DNA of 60,351 nucleotides from Mycobacterium attenuatum (GTDB lineage: Bacteria; Actinomycetota; Actinomycetes; Mycobacteriales; Mycobacteriaceae), in the NCBI RefSeq assembly GCF_900566085.1, contig NZ_UPHT01000025.1:1-60351 (forward strand), in the 5' to 3' direction. Under the pieces are notes generated by a model, which worked only from the letters and a program-made list of their open reading frames with translations, had not been told where the DNA came from and did no database searches. The position numbers were made by a program, and so were the translations under genes. Of this stretch, positions 18,966 through 26,870 are shown one piece after another (the stretch's first letter is position 1; each line of letters starts with the position of its first letter).

Positions 18966-19957
18966 TCCTGGACTTGATGCGCCAGGTCGGTGGCCTCGCT
19001 CAAGGCGCCACCGCCGAGGTCGCCGTCACCACTCACCACGACCGTGAACTCGCCGAAAAGTGGTGCGCTCGAACCGGAAACACCTTGGTACGCGCGGATG
19101 TCGATGAGGCGGGAGCCGGCGCCCTAGTGGTGCGGCGCGGTCATCTGCCAGATCCCACCGAAATTCTGGGCGCTGACCGGCTACCCGGCGTCCGGCTGTG
19201 GCTCTATACCAACTTTCACTGCAACTTGTCCTGCGACTACTGCTGCGTCTCCTCGTCGCCGCAGGCTGCCCGCCGCGAATTGGGGGCGCAGCGAATAGGC
19301 CGCATTGTCGGTGAAGCGGCGCGCTGGGGGGTGCGGGAATTGTTCCTCACCGGCGGTGAGCCGTTCCTGCTGCCCGACATCGGCGCGATCATCTCGGCCT
19401 GTGCCGAGACACTGCCCACCACGGTCCTCACCAACGGCATGGTGTTCACAGGCCGGGCGCGCCGCGCGCTGGAATCCCTGCCCAGGGAAGGGCTTGCCCT
19501 GCAAATCAGCTTGGACTCGGCTACACCGGAACTGCATAACTCGCACCGCGGTTCCGGAACGTGGGAAAAGGCCGTAGCGGGAATACTTTTGGCGCTATCT
19601 CTTGGCTTCCGGGTACGCGTGGCCGCGACGGTCGCCGATCCCGGGCCCGGTGAGCTGGCGGCGTTTCATGCCTTCCTCGACGACGTCGGCATTGTCCGCG
19701 ACGACCAGCTGGTGCGGCCGATCGCCTTGGAAGGTGTTGCGTCCGAAGGGCTGGCGCTGCGCCGCGAATCGCTGGTTCCGGAGGTGACCGTCACCGCAGA
19801 CGGCGTGTACTGGCACCCGGTGGCGGCTATCGATGAACGCGCTCTGGTGTCGCGAACCATCGAACCGCTAACCCCGGCACTGGACGCGGTCAGCCGGCTG
19901 TTCGCCGAGCAGTGGGCGCGCGCCGCCGAGGCGGTCGCGCTGTTCCCCTGCGCGTAA
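18959..19957 (+). CDS. Radical SAM protein with TusA-like N-terminal region
   Basis: The 332-aa protein has the radical SAM cluster motif CNLSCDYCC (Cys88, Cys92, Cys95, with an extra Cys96) and the SAM-binding GGEP at 132-135. A MoaA/PqqE-like core follows. There are not enough C-terminal cysteines for a SPASM domain, although a cysteine is the penultimate residue. The first 60 residues (LMRQVGGLAQGATAEVAV and LAEKWCARTGNTLV) resemble a TusA/SirA sulfur-carrier domain, but its CPxP motif is missing at the start. ATG 18959 lies inside the end of the PhnD-like gene (7-nt overlap). The substrate is unknown. It is the last gene of the coupled unit. Confidence 0.88.
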   Translation: MVILDLMRQVGGLAQGATAEVAVTTHHDRELAEKWCARTGNTLVRADVDEAGAGALVVRRGHLPDPTEILGADRLPGVRLWLYTNFHCNLSCDYCCVSSSPQAARRELGAQRIGRIVGEAARWGVRELFLTGGEPFLLPDIGAIISACAETLPTTVLTNGMVFTGRARRALESLPREGLALQISLDSATPELHNSHRGSGTWEKAVAGILLALSLGFRVRVAATVADPGPGELAAFHAFLDDVGIVRDDQLVRPIALEGVASEGLALRRESLVPEVTVTADGVYWHPVAAIDERALVSRTIEPLTPALDAVSRLFAEQWARAAEAVALFPCA

Positions 19958-19974
19958 AAGCGGGCGATCAGCCA

Positions 19975-20592
19975 CCGCCCCAATGCCTTTCCAGCGACTT
20001 GACCACCGCGGTCAAGGTCGCATTCATCGGCGGCCGCGCCGACCCGCGCGCCGTGCCGTGGGACCGCGCCGTTGATGACGTCGTCATATCGCGTCGCGCA
20101 GCTCGGCCGGGCCGTGTCCGGGGTAGTAGTAGCCGCCGGCGGCATCCACCGCGACCGCGGGCGCGGGGGTCACCCGAAGTGACGCGCGATGCTCACGTAG
20201 GCGGGTTCTGGCACCTTACTGCCGAGCTTGGGCGTTAAGGTCCCAGCACACCAGTTCCATCGCGGCGGCCGCGGCCGCCCGTTCGTCGTGCCCCCCGGTT
20301 TCTCGTCGGTCAGCGCAGTTGCCAAGACGGCGGCCGGGCCGATCCGGCCGCATTGATCCAGCAGGGCGTCCAGGGTGCGGCCAGCACCCGGGGGATCATC
20401 CGGTCATGCAGGATCCCGCTCTGGGCGAATCGTCCGATCGAGGTGAATGCCACCCCGTGACCGGCTTTCCGTGCCGGACCACGTCGGCGACCACTGCGAC
20501 CAGCGACACCTGTGGTGGGCGAAGTTGACGACGGCGTTGGCGGGGCCGCCGTGCAGTGCGACCGGGTGTTCCCGGATCGCGGTGAGTCGCAT
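19975..20592 (-). pseudogene. Decayed enolase-superfamily (mandelate racemase/muconate lactonizing type) gene
   Basis: Fragments of one protein appear in successive frames on the minus strand. They are MRLTAIREHPVALHGG from ATG 20592, SLVAVVADVVRHGKPV, VAFTSIGRFAQSGIL with HDRMIPRVLA, DALLDQCGRIGPAAVL with TDEKPGG, then ERAAAAAAMELVCWDLNA up to a stop at 20217, and finally AVDAAGGYYYPGHGPAELRD. The order fits a mandelate-racemase-like enzyme. At least four frameshifts and a stop break it, and no catalytic half is recoverable before 19975. The start is 9 bp after the F420-type reductase stop, so it was probably co-transcribed with that gene. The left boundary is approximate. Confidence 0.7.
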
Positions 20593-20601
20593 CGCCCGGA
20601 G

Positions 20602-20997
20602 TCAGGAGGTCCGGATAAACAGCACGGCGTCGTCGAACGGCAGCCGCGCGAAAACTGGCCGCCAGCCGCGGGTCACGTGCGAGGCTGCCTCGGTCATGCT
20701 CACCACACGCGGATCGGTGATGCCGAAAGTCTTTGCGCGCCGGCGCATTCGCCCGCCGCCCGCCGCCGTGAGGTTTTTCAGCCAATCCCGTTCCGGGCCG
20801 TAGGTGAGCACGATTGCCACGCCGGGCTTGCCGTCGACGGCGGCGTCGAAGGCGTTGACCGGCGTGCGGTACGGCTTGCCGGAGCGTCGTCCGACGTGCT
20901 CGATGATCGCGAACGGGGGCAGCCAGCCGGCCCACATCCGCTGAATGGGATTGGTGACATGTCGGTTGAACCGGGCGAGCCGTTGCGGAAATTGCAT
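20602..20997 (-). CDS. Deazaflavin (F420)-dependent nitroreductase-family protein (DUF385)
   Basis: The 131-aa protein carries the family hallmark IIEHVGRRSGKPYRTPVNAF at about 28-47 and VAIVLTYGPERDWLKNL. This places it with the Ddn-like split-barrel proteins that bind F420H2 or related cofactors and reduce quinones, nitro compounds or lipids. No signal peptide is seen. I chose ATG 20997; it has only a weak ribosome binding site. It is divergent from the DUF427 gene (102 bp between starts) and lies upstream of the enolase-superfamily pseudogene. The natural substrate cannot be predicted. Confidence 0.85.
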   Translation of the reverse strand: MQFPQRLARFNRHVTNPIQRMWAGWLPPFAIIEHVGRRSGKPYRTPVNAFDAAVDGKPGVAIVLTYGPERDWLKNLTAAGGGRMRRRAKTFGITDPRVVSMTEAASHVTRGWRPVFARLPFDDAVLFIRTS

Positions 20998-21099
20998 ACC
21001 ACTATCCAACTCGCTTCCGGCGGCACATCTCAAGGCCGGCAATCGGCCGCGCCGGTCGTCGAAAACGTGCACTATCGAAACCGACAGGGAGGTGGGCCG

Positions 21100-21393
21100 A
21101 TGATTCGCGCCGTATGGAACGGGACCGTGCTCGCAGAAGTGCCGCAGACCGTCAAAGTGGAGGGCAATCACTACTTCCCGCCGGAATCGGTACACCGGGA
21201 GTATTTGATCGACAGCCCGACCACGTCGGTATGCCCGTGGAAGGGGGTGGCCAACTACTACACCGTCGTGGTGGACGGCCAGTCCAACCCCGATGCTGCG
21301 TGGTATTACCCGAACCCCACCCCGCGGGCCAGTGAGATCAAGAACCACGTGGCGTTCTGGCGGGGTGTGAGCGTCGAAGGCGAGCCGGGCTAA
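21100..21393 (+). CDS. DUF427 domain protein
   Basis: The 97-aa protein is a single DUF427 domain, shown by MIRAVWNGTVLAE, VEGNHYFPPESV, SVCPWKGVANYYTV and DAAWYYPNPTPRASEIKNHVAFW. This is a small beta-fold family of unknown activity, common in actinobacteria and often next to redox enzymes. GGGAGG stands 6 nt before ATG 21100. It is divergent from the F420-type reductase, and its stop overlaps the end of the convergent glutaredoxin gene by 4 nt. Confidence 0.9.
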   Translation: MIRAVWNGTVLAEVPQTVKVEGNHYFPPESVHREYLIDSPTTSVCPWKGVANYYTVVVDGQSNPDAAWYYPNPTPRASEIKNHVAFWRGVSVEGEPG

Positions 21394-21710
21394 CGGCGCC
21401 TGAGCTTTGGCCCTCGAAATGTCCACGGCCATCGAGTGGACGCGACCTGGGCCAGAAGCTGCGGAGCCTGCTGGCGAACCGCGCCGATGACCTGGGCGGG
21501 CGTCGGGTTGACCATCGCGACGTCGCCGACGACCACGGTGGGCACGGTCTCGTTGCCATCGGCGATCGAGCGGACCACCGCGGCCGCGTCCGGGTCGGTC
21601 CAGATGTTGACCTCCCGGGTGGGCAGCCGGCGCTGCCGGAGCGCCCTGCGCAGGCGCCAACAGTAGGGGCAGCCGGGCCGCCAATAGACCACCACTTCGC
21701 TGGCCACCAT
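21390..21710 (-). CDS. Glutaredoxin/mycoredoxin-like protein
   Basis: The 106-aa thioredoxin-fold protein has the active-site CPYC (Cys14, Cys17) right after the first strand (VVVYWRPGCPYCWRL) and the cis-proline segment TVPTVVVGD. It ends in a basic tail. In mycobacteria, glutaredoxin-like proteins reduce mycothiol mixed disulfides, so a mycoredoxin role is likely. ATG 21710 lies 4 bp after the stop of the peroxiredoxin-like gene, which strongly suggests the two are co-translated and work together. It is not the same locus as the M. tuberculosis mycoredoxin gene (Rv3198A). Confidence 0.88.
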   Translation of the reverse strand: MVASEVVVYWRPGCPYCWRLRRALRQRRLPTREVNIWTDPDAAAVVRSIADGNETVPTVVVGDVAMVNPTPAQVIGAVRQQAPQLLAQVASTRWPWTFRGPKLRRR

Positions 21711-21714
21711 CGCG

Positions 21715-22281
21715 TTACCCCGGTGACCGATCGATACTCAGCAGCTGGTCGACCGACCATTGATCGTCAGCGTGACGCCCGTAATGCACCGCGACGAGCC
21801 TGCCGTCCGGATTGATGAGAAAATCCGCGGGCAACCCCAAATGTGTTGTGCCGTCGGTAGACCCGACGCCGGCGTAAGCCGGGTCCCGGCGGTGCCGCAG
21901 CGCGGCGCGGTAGCCGCGGACAGCCGCCGTCCAGGCTCGTGGACTGGCCAGGGCGCGCCAGCCCCTCTCCACCCCGAACCGGCGGTAGTGCACCTTATCC
22001 GGGTCGGCGACCACGGCGAATGGCAGCACGGTCTGGTATCCGTGCAGCGCGTCCGGCGGCGAGTGGAAGAACACCACTTCGGTGATACCGGCATCGGTGA
22101 GCTCCGCGTGGCGCTCGGCAAAGCTGTGCAAATGCAGACTGCAGATCGGGCATCCGGCAAACCGGCGGAACTGCAGATGCGTTCGGCCCTGCGGTGCGGG
22201 CACCGACACGGACCGGCCGGTGACGGTTTGCAACTCCCGCGCGGGGATGATCGCGCCCGTCGATAATCTGCCGGCCGTCAT
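21715..22281 (-). CDS. Peroxiredoxin-like (AhpC/TSA-related) protein
   Basis: The 188-aa protein is a thioredoxin-fold member of the AhpC/TSA group. A CPIC pair (Cys44, Cys47) sits in LQFRRFAGCPICSLHLHSF, where peroxiredoxins have their peroxidatic cysteine. TEVVFFHSPPDAL and FLINPDGRLVAVHYG follow as in that fold. Presence of two cysteines suggests a disulfide-forming thiol peroxidase or reductase. ATG 22281 gives a compact domain; the frame stays open upstream but reads as the shadow of the next gene. It forms a two-gene unit with the glutaredoxin downstream. Confidence 0.82.
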   Translation of the reverse strand: MTAGRLSTGAIIPARELQTVTGRSVSVPAPQGRTHLQFRRFAGCPICSLHLHSFAERHAELTDAGITEVVFFHSPPDALHGYQTVLPFAVVADPDKVHYRRFGVERGWRALASPRAWTAAVRGYRAALRHRRDPAYAGVGSTDGTTHLGLPADFLINPDGRLVAVHYGRHADDQWSVDQLLSIDRSPG

Positions 22282-22319
22282 ACACGTAGTACACCGCGCC
22301 GGCTCGGCTCTGCCAACTC

Positions 22320-22811
22320 TCAACGAGCGGCGCCGTGCGCCGCCGGCAGGAAGTGGGCGGCGTGGTCGGCATACTCGGCGGTGACAGAGACGTGGTACCG
22401 GCGCGCCAGCAGGGTCTGCTCGCTGGTGAAGTCTCGCTTTCCGCCCGTCGACGCATGCGCCGCGAAGCCGAAGACGGCTCCCCACAGCGCGCCGAAAGCA
22501 ATCGGTAGCAGCAGCACCCACACCCATAGCCATAGCGGACTGACGGCAAAGAGCAGGAACAGTAGACCAATCAGCGCACCGATCCAGGCGCCGCTGGCCG
22601 CACCCGCGAGGGCTGCTTTGCCCTTGGTCATCCGTCCTGTGACCTGTTCGACCGTGCGCAGCCCGTCGCCGACGATGCGAACGTGCTCGACGGGAAATCC
22701 CCCGTCGGACATGCGATCCACCAGTTCCTGCGCCGCGTCGTAGGTGTCAAACGATGCGACCAGCCGCTGTCCGGTGCTCGATGTGGTGCGTTCCGCGGCG
22801 GGGTCGGTCAT
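22320..22811 (-). CDS. General stress protein 17M-like membrane protein
   Basis: The 163-aa protein starts with a general-stress-17M-like domain (LVASFDTYDAAQELVDRM and HVRIVGDGL at about 17-51). A glycine-rich double membrane helix follows at about 66-118 (GAASGAWIGALIGLLF and IAFGALWGAVFGFAAH), and the tail is soluble. GGGAGG lies about 9 nt before ATG 22811. Such proteins are common in actinobacteria and often stress induced, but their activity is unknown. It is 38 bp upstream of the peroxiredoxin-like gene on the same strand, so the three minus-strand genes may be one stress operon. Confidence 0.82.
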   Translation of the reverse strand: MTDPAAERTTSSTGQRLVASFDTYDAAQELVDRMSDGGFPVEHVRIVGDGLRTVEQVTGRMTKGKAALAGAASGAWIGALIGLLFLLFAVSPLWLWVWVLLLPIAFGALWGAVFGFAAHASTGGKRDFTSEQTLLARRYHVSVTAEYADHAAHFLPAAHGAAR

Positions 22812-22938
22812 CAGTTCTCATTCCTCCCGGTTCGTGTCTTGATCTGTCACTGGTTGTCGGCACTGGGGTACCCCCTGCCGGCTGGCCATATGCACGCTGC
22901 GGCGTATAAGACTGAAAAGGGTTGACCCCCAGGTAGTT

Positions 22939-23557
22939 TCAAGCGCACCATCGCTGCTGGGTGGGACACGCCTCGATGGACACCTGCATGGTCAGGTCGC
23001 CGTAGTTGTCGAAAACCGTCGAATACCGGGGTCACAGCCACCGACGTACCCGGCCTGGCGGATTCCCGCAGGCCGTAGATGCTGACGGCGAACGGTTGGC
23101 CGGAAGCGCCCCGACCGACCTGTTCGATCGGTTGGCCGGCGGCGATCGACGACTGAGGGGGGATTTGCAGTGGCGCGGCCGGGACGATGTGCACGGCATC
23201 GGCCGCGTCGGTGGCGATCGAGCGCAGGTGTTCCGATTCGGTACTGCGATTGTTGGTGGCCGTGAAAGCCAGCGCCGCGGCGTCACCCACCTGTATCGCA
23301 CACGACCCGGGTCGAAAGCGGGGCACGATGTAGGCGTTCTGGACAGTCGTGTCCGTGGTGTGGGAGTCCGAGCCGCGGTTGGACGAGTCGATCACCGGGT
23401 TGTCGCTGCCGCGGCCGCCGGTGAGTACTGCCGTCACCAGGCCCGCGGATGCCACGCCCACTCTGGCTGGCTTGGGCGTGCTTACACCCGCGGCTACCGG
23501 CGGACTCTTACACCCTGTAGTTGACCGGGCCGCGGCGGCTGGGACACTAGTCGTCAT
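22939..23557 (-). pseudogene. LpqE/Rv0523c-like secreted protein gene with frameshift
   Basis: The minus-strand frame from ATG 23557 encodes a domain like LpqE and PCuAC copper-binding secreted proteins: [47 protein letters not shown] and GLRESARPGTSVAVTPVFD. Near 23012-23015 (AAAA on the plus strand) the frame slips. One base fewer would continue FDNYGDLTMQVSIEACPTQ to a stop at 22939. The expected lipobox reads LTGG instead of LTGC, so lipidation would be lost too. Its ATG overlaps the divergent hemL ATG, and a later start is possible. A real pseudogene and a homopolymer error are both possible. Confidence 0.6.
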
Positions 23558-24887
23558 GAGCAGCACTGACCAGGTGAGCGCGCGAACAGGGGTTTCCGCG
23601 CAGCTGTTCGCCGACGCCTGCGGGGTGATCCCCGGCGGAGTCAACTCTCCGGTGCGCGCGTTCACCGCGGTCGGCGGCACTCCTCGGTTCATCACCCAAG
23701 CGCACGGCTGCCGGCTCACCGACGCCGACGGCAACCACTACGTCGACCTGGTCTGCTCCTGGGGCCCGATGATTCTCGGCCATGCCCATCCCGCCGTCGT
23801 CGACGCTGTCGCCTCAGCTGCAGCGAACGGCCTGTCGTTCGGGGCGCCCACGCCGGCCGAGACGGAGCTCGCCGCCGAGATCATCGCCCGGGTGGCACCC
23901 GTCGAGCGGATACGGCTGGTCAATTCTGGCACCGAAGCCACCATGAGCGCGGTCCGGCTGGCGCGCGGCTACACCGGCCGCGCCAAGATCATCAAGTTCT
24001 CCGGCTGCTATCACGGCCACGTCGACGCGCTGCTGGCTGATGCGGGCTCGGGCGTGGCCACGCTCGGCCTGCCGTCGTCGCCGGGGGTCACCGGCGCCGC
24101 GGCGGCCGACACCATCGTGTTGCCTTACAACGACATCGACGCCGTCCGGGAGAGTTTTGCGCGTTACGGCGAGCAGATCGCCGCGGTGATCACCGAGGCC
24201 AGCCCGGGCAATATGGGCGTCGTCGCGCCCGGGCCCGGCTACAACGCCGCGCTGCGCTCGATCACCGCCGAGCACGGCGCGCTGCTGATCGTCGACGAAG
24301 TGATGACCGGTTTCCGGGTCAGCCGAAGTGGCTGGTACGGCCTTGACCCGGTGGCCGCCGACCTGTTCACCTTCGGCAAGGTGATGAGCGGCGGGCTGCC
24401 CGCCGCCGCGTTCGGCGGCCGGGCCGAGGTGATGCAGAAGCTGGCGCCGCTGGGGCCGGTGTATCAAGCCGGGACGCTGTCGGGCAACCCGGTGGCGGTG
24501 GCCGCCGGGCTGGCCACGCTGCGGACCGCCGACGACGTGGTGTATGCGGCGCTGGACGCCAACGCCGACCGGCTGGCCCGGCTGCTGGCCGAGGCGCTGA
24601 CCGAGGCCGGGGTGCCGCATCAGATTCCACGGGCCGGCAACATGCTCAGCGTGTTCTTCACCGACCGGCCGGTGACCGACTTCGCGTCGGCGCGAGCCAG
24701 CCAGACCTGGCGTTATCCCCCGTTCTTTCATGCCCTGCTGGACGCGGGTGTCTACCCGCCGTGCAGCGCCTTCGAGGCGTGGTTCGTCTCGGCCGCCCTC
24801 GATGCCGCCGCGTTCGAGCGGATCGCCGACGCGCTGCCTGGTGCGGCCCGTCGGGCCGCTGCTGCCGCCCGAGAGGACACAGCTTGA
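23556..24887 (+). CDS. hemL: Glutamate-1-semialdehyde 2,1-aminomutase
   Basis: HemL converts glutamate-1-semialdehyde to 5-aminolevulinate with pyridoxal phosphate, completing the C5 route that feeds hemB. The 443-aa protein has [10 protein letters not shown] near the N-terminus, the substrate loop [10 protein letters not shown], the aspartate-containing [10 protein letters not shown] and the Schiff-base lysine K275 in [13 protein letters not shown] 23556 has only a weak ribosome binding site. It overlaps by two bases the opposite-strand ATG of the LpqE-like gene, so leaderless transcription is possible. It is the first of six genes whose stops and starts overlap or nearly touch, up to ccsA. 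Confidence 0.96.
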   Translation: MSSTDQVSARTGVSAQLFADACGVIPGGVNSPVRAFTAVGGTPRFITQAHGCRLTDADGNHYVDLVCSWGPMILGHAHPAVVDAVASAAANGLSFGAPTPAETELAAEIIARVAPVERIRLVNSGTEATMSAVRLARGYTGRAKIIKFSGCYHGHVDALLADAGSGVATLGLPSSPGVTGAAAADTIVLPYNDIDAVRESFARYGEQIAAVITEASPGNMGVVAPGPGYNAALRSITAEHGALLIVDEVMTGFRVSRSGWYGLDPVAADLFTFGKVMSGGLPAAAFGGRAEVMQKLAPLGPVYQAGTLSGNPVAVAAGLATLRTADDVVYAALDANADRLARLLAEALTEAGVPHQIPRAGNMLSVFFTDRPVTDFASARASQTWRYPPFFHALLDAGVYPPCSAFEAWFVSAALDAAAFERIADALPGAARRAAAAAREDTA

Positions 24888-25495
24888 TGGCCGAAGAAAC
24901 CCGGGTCCATGTGGTGCGCCACGGCGAGGTGCACAACCCCAGTGGCGTGCTCTACGGCCGGCTGCCCGGCTTCCGGCTGTCCGAAGCCGGCCAGGCGCAG
25001 GCGGCGGCCGTCGCCGAGTTCCTGGCCGGCCGCGACGTGGTCGCGGTGATCGCCTCTCCGCTGCAACGCGCTCAGGAGACCGCCGCGCCCATCGCCGCCC
25101 GACACGAGCTGCCGGTGGACACCGACCACGACCTGATCGAATCGGCGAATTTCTTCGAGGGCCGCCACGTCGGCCTCGGTAACGGCGCCTGGCGTGACCT
25201 GCGGGTCTGGTGGCAATTCCGCAACCCGTTCACCCCATCGTGGGGTGAGCCGTACACCCAGATCGCGCAGCGGATGTCCACCGCGGTGGACAAGGCGCGA
25301 GTGCGGGCCGCCGGCCACGAGGTGGTGTGCGTCAGCCACCAGCTGCCGGTGTGGACGCTGCGGCTACATATGACCGGCAGGCGGCTCTGGCACGACCCGC
25401 GGCGCCGGGAGTGCTCGCTGGCGTCGGTGACCTCCCTGGTGTACGACGGCGACCGGCTGATCGACGTGGTGTACTCCGAACCGGCAGGCGGCTGA
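24887..25495 (+). CDS. Histidine phosphatase (phosphoglycerate mutase family), Rv0525-like
   Basis: The 202-aa protein has the catalytic RHG near the start (VHVVRHGEVHNPSGVLYG) and the second-histidine region VVCVSHQLPVWTLR at about 146-159. It belongs to the histidine phosphatase superfamily and is probably a small-molecule phosphatase rather than a glycolytic mutase. Start and stop overlap as TGATG with hemL. In mycobacteria it sits invariably between hemL and the cytochrome c maturation genes, but its substrate is not known. Confidence 0.9.
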   Translation: MAEETRVHVVRHGEVHNPSGVLYGRLPGFRLSEAGQAQAAAVAEFLAGRDVVAVIASPLQRAQETAAPIAARHELPVDTDHDLIESANFFEGRHVGLGNGAWRDLRVWWQFRNPFTPSWGEPYTQIAQRMSTAVDKARVRAAGHEVVCVSHQLPVWTLRLHMTGRRLWHDPRRRECSLASVTSLVYDGDRLIDVVYSEPAGG

Positions 25496-25497
25496 GC

Positions 25498-26094
25498 GTG
25501 CGGCGGCTCGCGGTTGCGCTGGCGGTGGCAGCCATGCTGAGCGCCTGCTCCGGACGCGATGCCGTCGCCCAGGGCGGCACCTTCGAATTCGTCTCCCCCG
25601 GAGGCAAGACCGACATCTTCTACGACCCGCCGGCCGGCCGCGGCCGGCCGGGCACGCTGTCCGGGCCGGACCTGCGCGACCCGGCGCGCACGCTGTCGCT
25701 CGACGACTTCCCCGGGCAGGTCGTCGTCGTCAACGTCTGGGGTCAGTGGTGCGGGCCGTGCCGCGCCGAGATCACCCAGCTGCAGCGGGTGTATGACGCC
25801 ACGCACGGTGCCGGAGTGTCCTTCCTCGGCATCGACGTGCGCGACAACAGCCGCGACGCCGCACTGGATTTCGTCAACGACCGGCACGTCACGTTCCCGT
25901 CCATCTACGACCCGGCGATGCGCACCCTGATCGCGTTCGGCGGCAAGTATCCGACGACCGTCATCCCGTCCACTCTGGTGCTGGATCGCCAGCACCGGGT
26001 CGCGGCGGTGTTTCTGCGCGAGTTGCTGGCCGAGGACCTGCAACCCGTGGTGCAGCGGGTAGCGGCCGAAGAATCCTCGCCGGGACGGCAATGA
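25498..26094 (+). CDS. Thioredoxin-like lipoprotein for cytochrome c maturation (ResA/CcsX type)
   Basis: The 198-aa product has a lipoprotein signal MRRLAVALAVAAMLSAC with lipobox LSAC. An extracytoplasmic thioredoxin domain of the TlpA/ResA kind follows, with active site WCGPC in NVWGQWCGPCRAE and IDVRDNSRDAALDF. It should reduce the haem-binding CXXCH cysteines of apocytochrome c, receiving electrons from CcdA. GTG 25498 is 2 bp after the phosphatase stop, and ATGA overlaps the ccdA start. This corresponds to Rv0526. Confidence 0.92.
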   Translation: MRRLAVALAVAAMLSACSGRDAVAQGGTFEFVSPGGKTDIFYDPPAGRGRPGTLSGPDLRDPARTLSLDDFPGQVVVVNVWGQWCGPCRAEITQLQRVYDATHGAGVSFLGIDVRDNSRDAALDFVNDRHVTFPSIYDPAMRTLIAFGGKYPTTVIPSTLVLDRQHRVAAVFLRELLAEDLQPVVQRVAAEESSPGRQ

Positions 26095-26870
26095 CCGGTT
26101 TCACCGAGGTCGCCGCCGCCGGCCCGCTGCTGCTGGCGCTCGGCGTATGCGTGTTGGCCGGGCTGGTGTCGTTCGCCTCGCCCTGCGTGGTGCCGTTGGT
26201 GCCGGGCTATCTCTCGTATCTGGCGGGTGTGGTCGGCGTCAACGAGGAGCCACTGCCCGGGGCGCTCAAGGCGCCGCCCGCGGCCCGGTGGCGGGTCGCC
26301 GGATCTGCGGCGCTGTTCGTCGCCGGGTTCACCACGGTGTTCGTGCTGGGCACGGTCGCCGTGCTGGGCATGACGACCACGCTGATCAGCAACCAGGTGC
26401 TGCTGCAGCGGATCGGCGGGGTGGTGACGGTTGTGATGGGGCTGGCGTTCGTGGGGCTCATCCCGGCCCTGCAGCGTCAGGTCAAGGTCAGTCCGCGGCT
26501 GTTGACGACGGTGGGCGGCGCGCCCCTGCTGGGTGCGGTGTTCGCGCTGGGCTGGACGCCGTGCCTGGGGCCGACGCTGACGGGGGTGATCACCGTTGCC
26601 TCGGCCACCGACGGCGCCAGCGTGGCGCGCGGCATCGCGTTGGTGATCGCCTACTGCCTGGGGCTGGGTATTCCGTTTATCTTGCTGGCGTTCGGTTCGG
26701 CGGGGGCGGTTGCGGGCCTTGGCTGGCTGCGCCGGCACACCAGGGCTATCCAGGTCTTCGGCGGTGTGTTGCTGATCAGCGTCGGCCTGGCGCTGGTCAC
26801 CGGCGTCTGGAACGACGTCGTGTCCTGGCTGCGCGACGCCTTCGTTTCCGACGTGAGGTTGCCGATTTGA
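26091..26870 (+). CDS. ccdA: Cytochrome c biogenesis membrane thiol transporter CcdA
   Basis: The 259-aa membrane protein has six hydrophobic helices. The two redox cysteines of the DsbD/CcdA family lie in SFASPCVVPLVPGY near residue 30 and GWTPCLGPTLTG near residue 156. It carries reducing equivalents from cytosolic thioredoxin to the extracytoplasmic TlpA-like lipoprotein encoded just upstream. Both junctions overlap (ATGA with the upstream gene, TTGA with resB), so the products are made in step. It matches Rv0527. Confidence 0.94.
   Translation: MTGFTEVAAAGPLLLALGVCVLAGLVSFASPCVVPLVPGYLSYLAGVVGVNEEPLPGALKAPPAARWRVAGSAALFVAGFTTVFVLGTVAVLGMTTTLISNQVLLQRIGGVVTVVMGLAFVGLIPALQRQVKVSPRLLTTVGGAPLLGAVFALGWTPCLGPTLTGVITVASATDGASVARGIALVIAYCLGLGIPFILLAFGSAGAVAGLGWLRRHTRAIQVFGGVLLISVGLALVTGVWNDVVSWLRDAFVSDVRLPI

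Noticed and set aside
18141..19957. Futalosine-type menaquinone pathway (SBP-fold MqnA plus radical SAM MqnC/E)
   Set aside because: The binding-fold protein is PhnD-like rather than MqnA-like, only one radical SAM gene is present, and the classical menB-C-D-E route is complete in this window.
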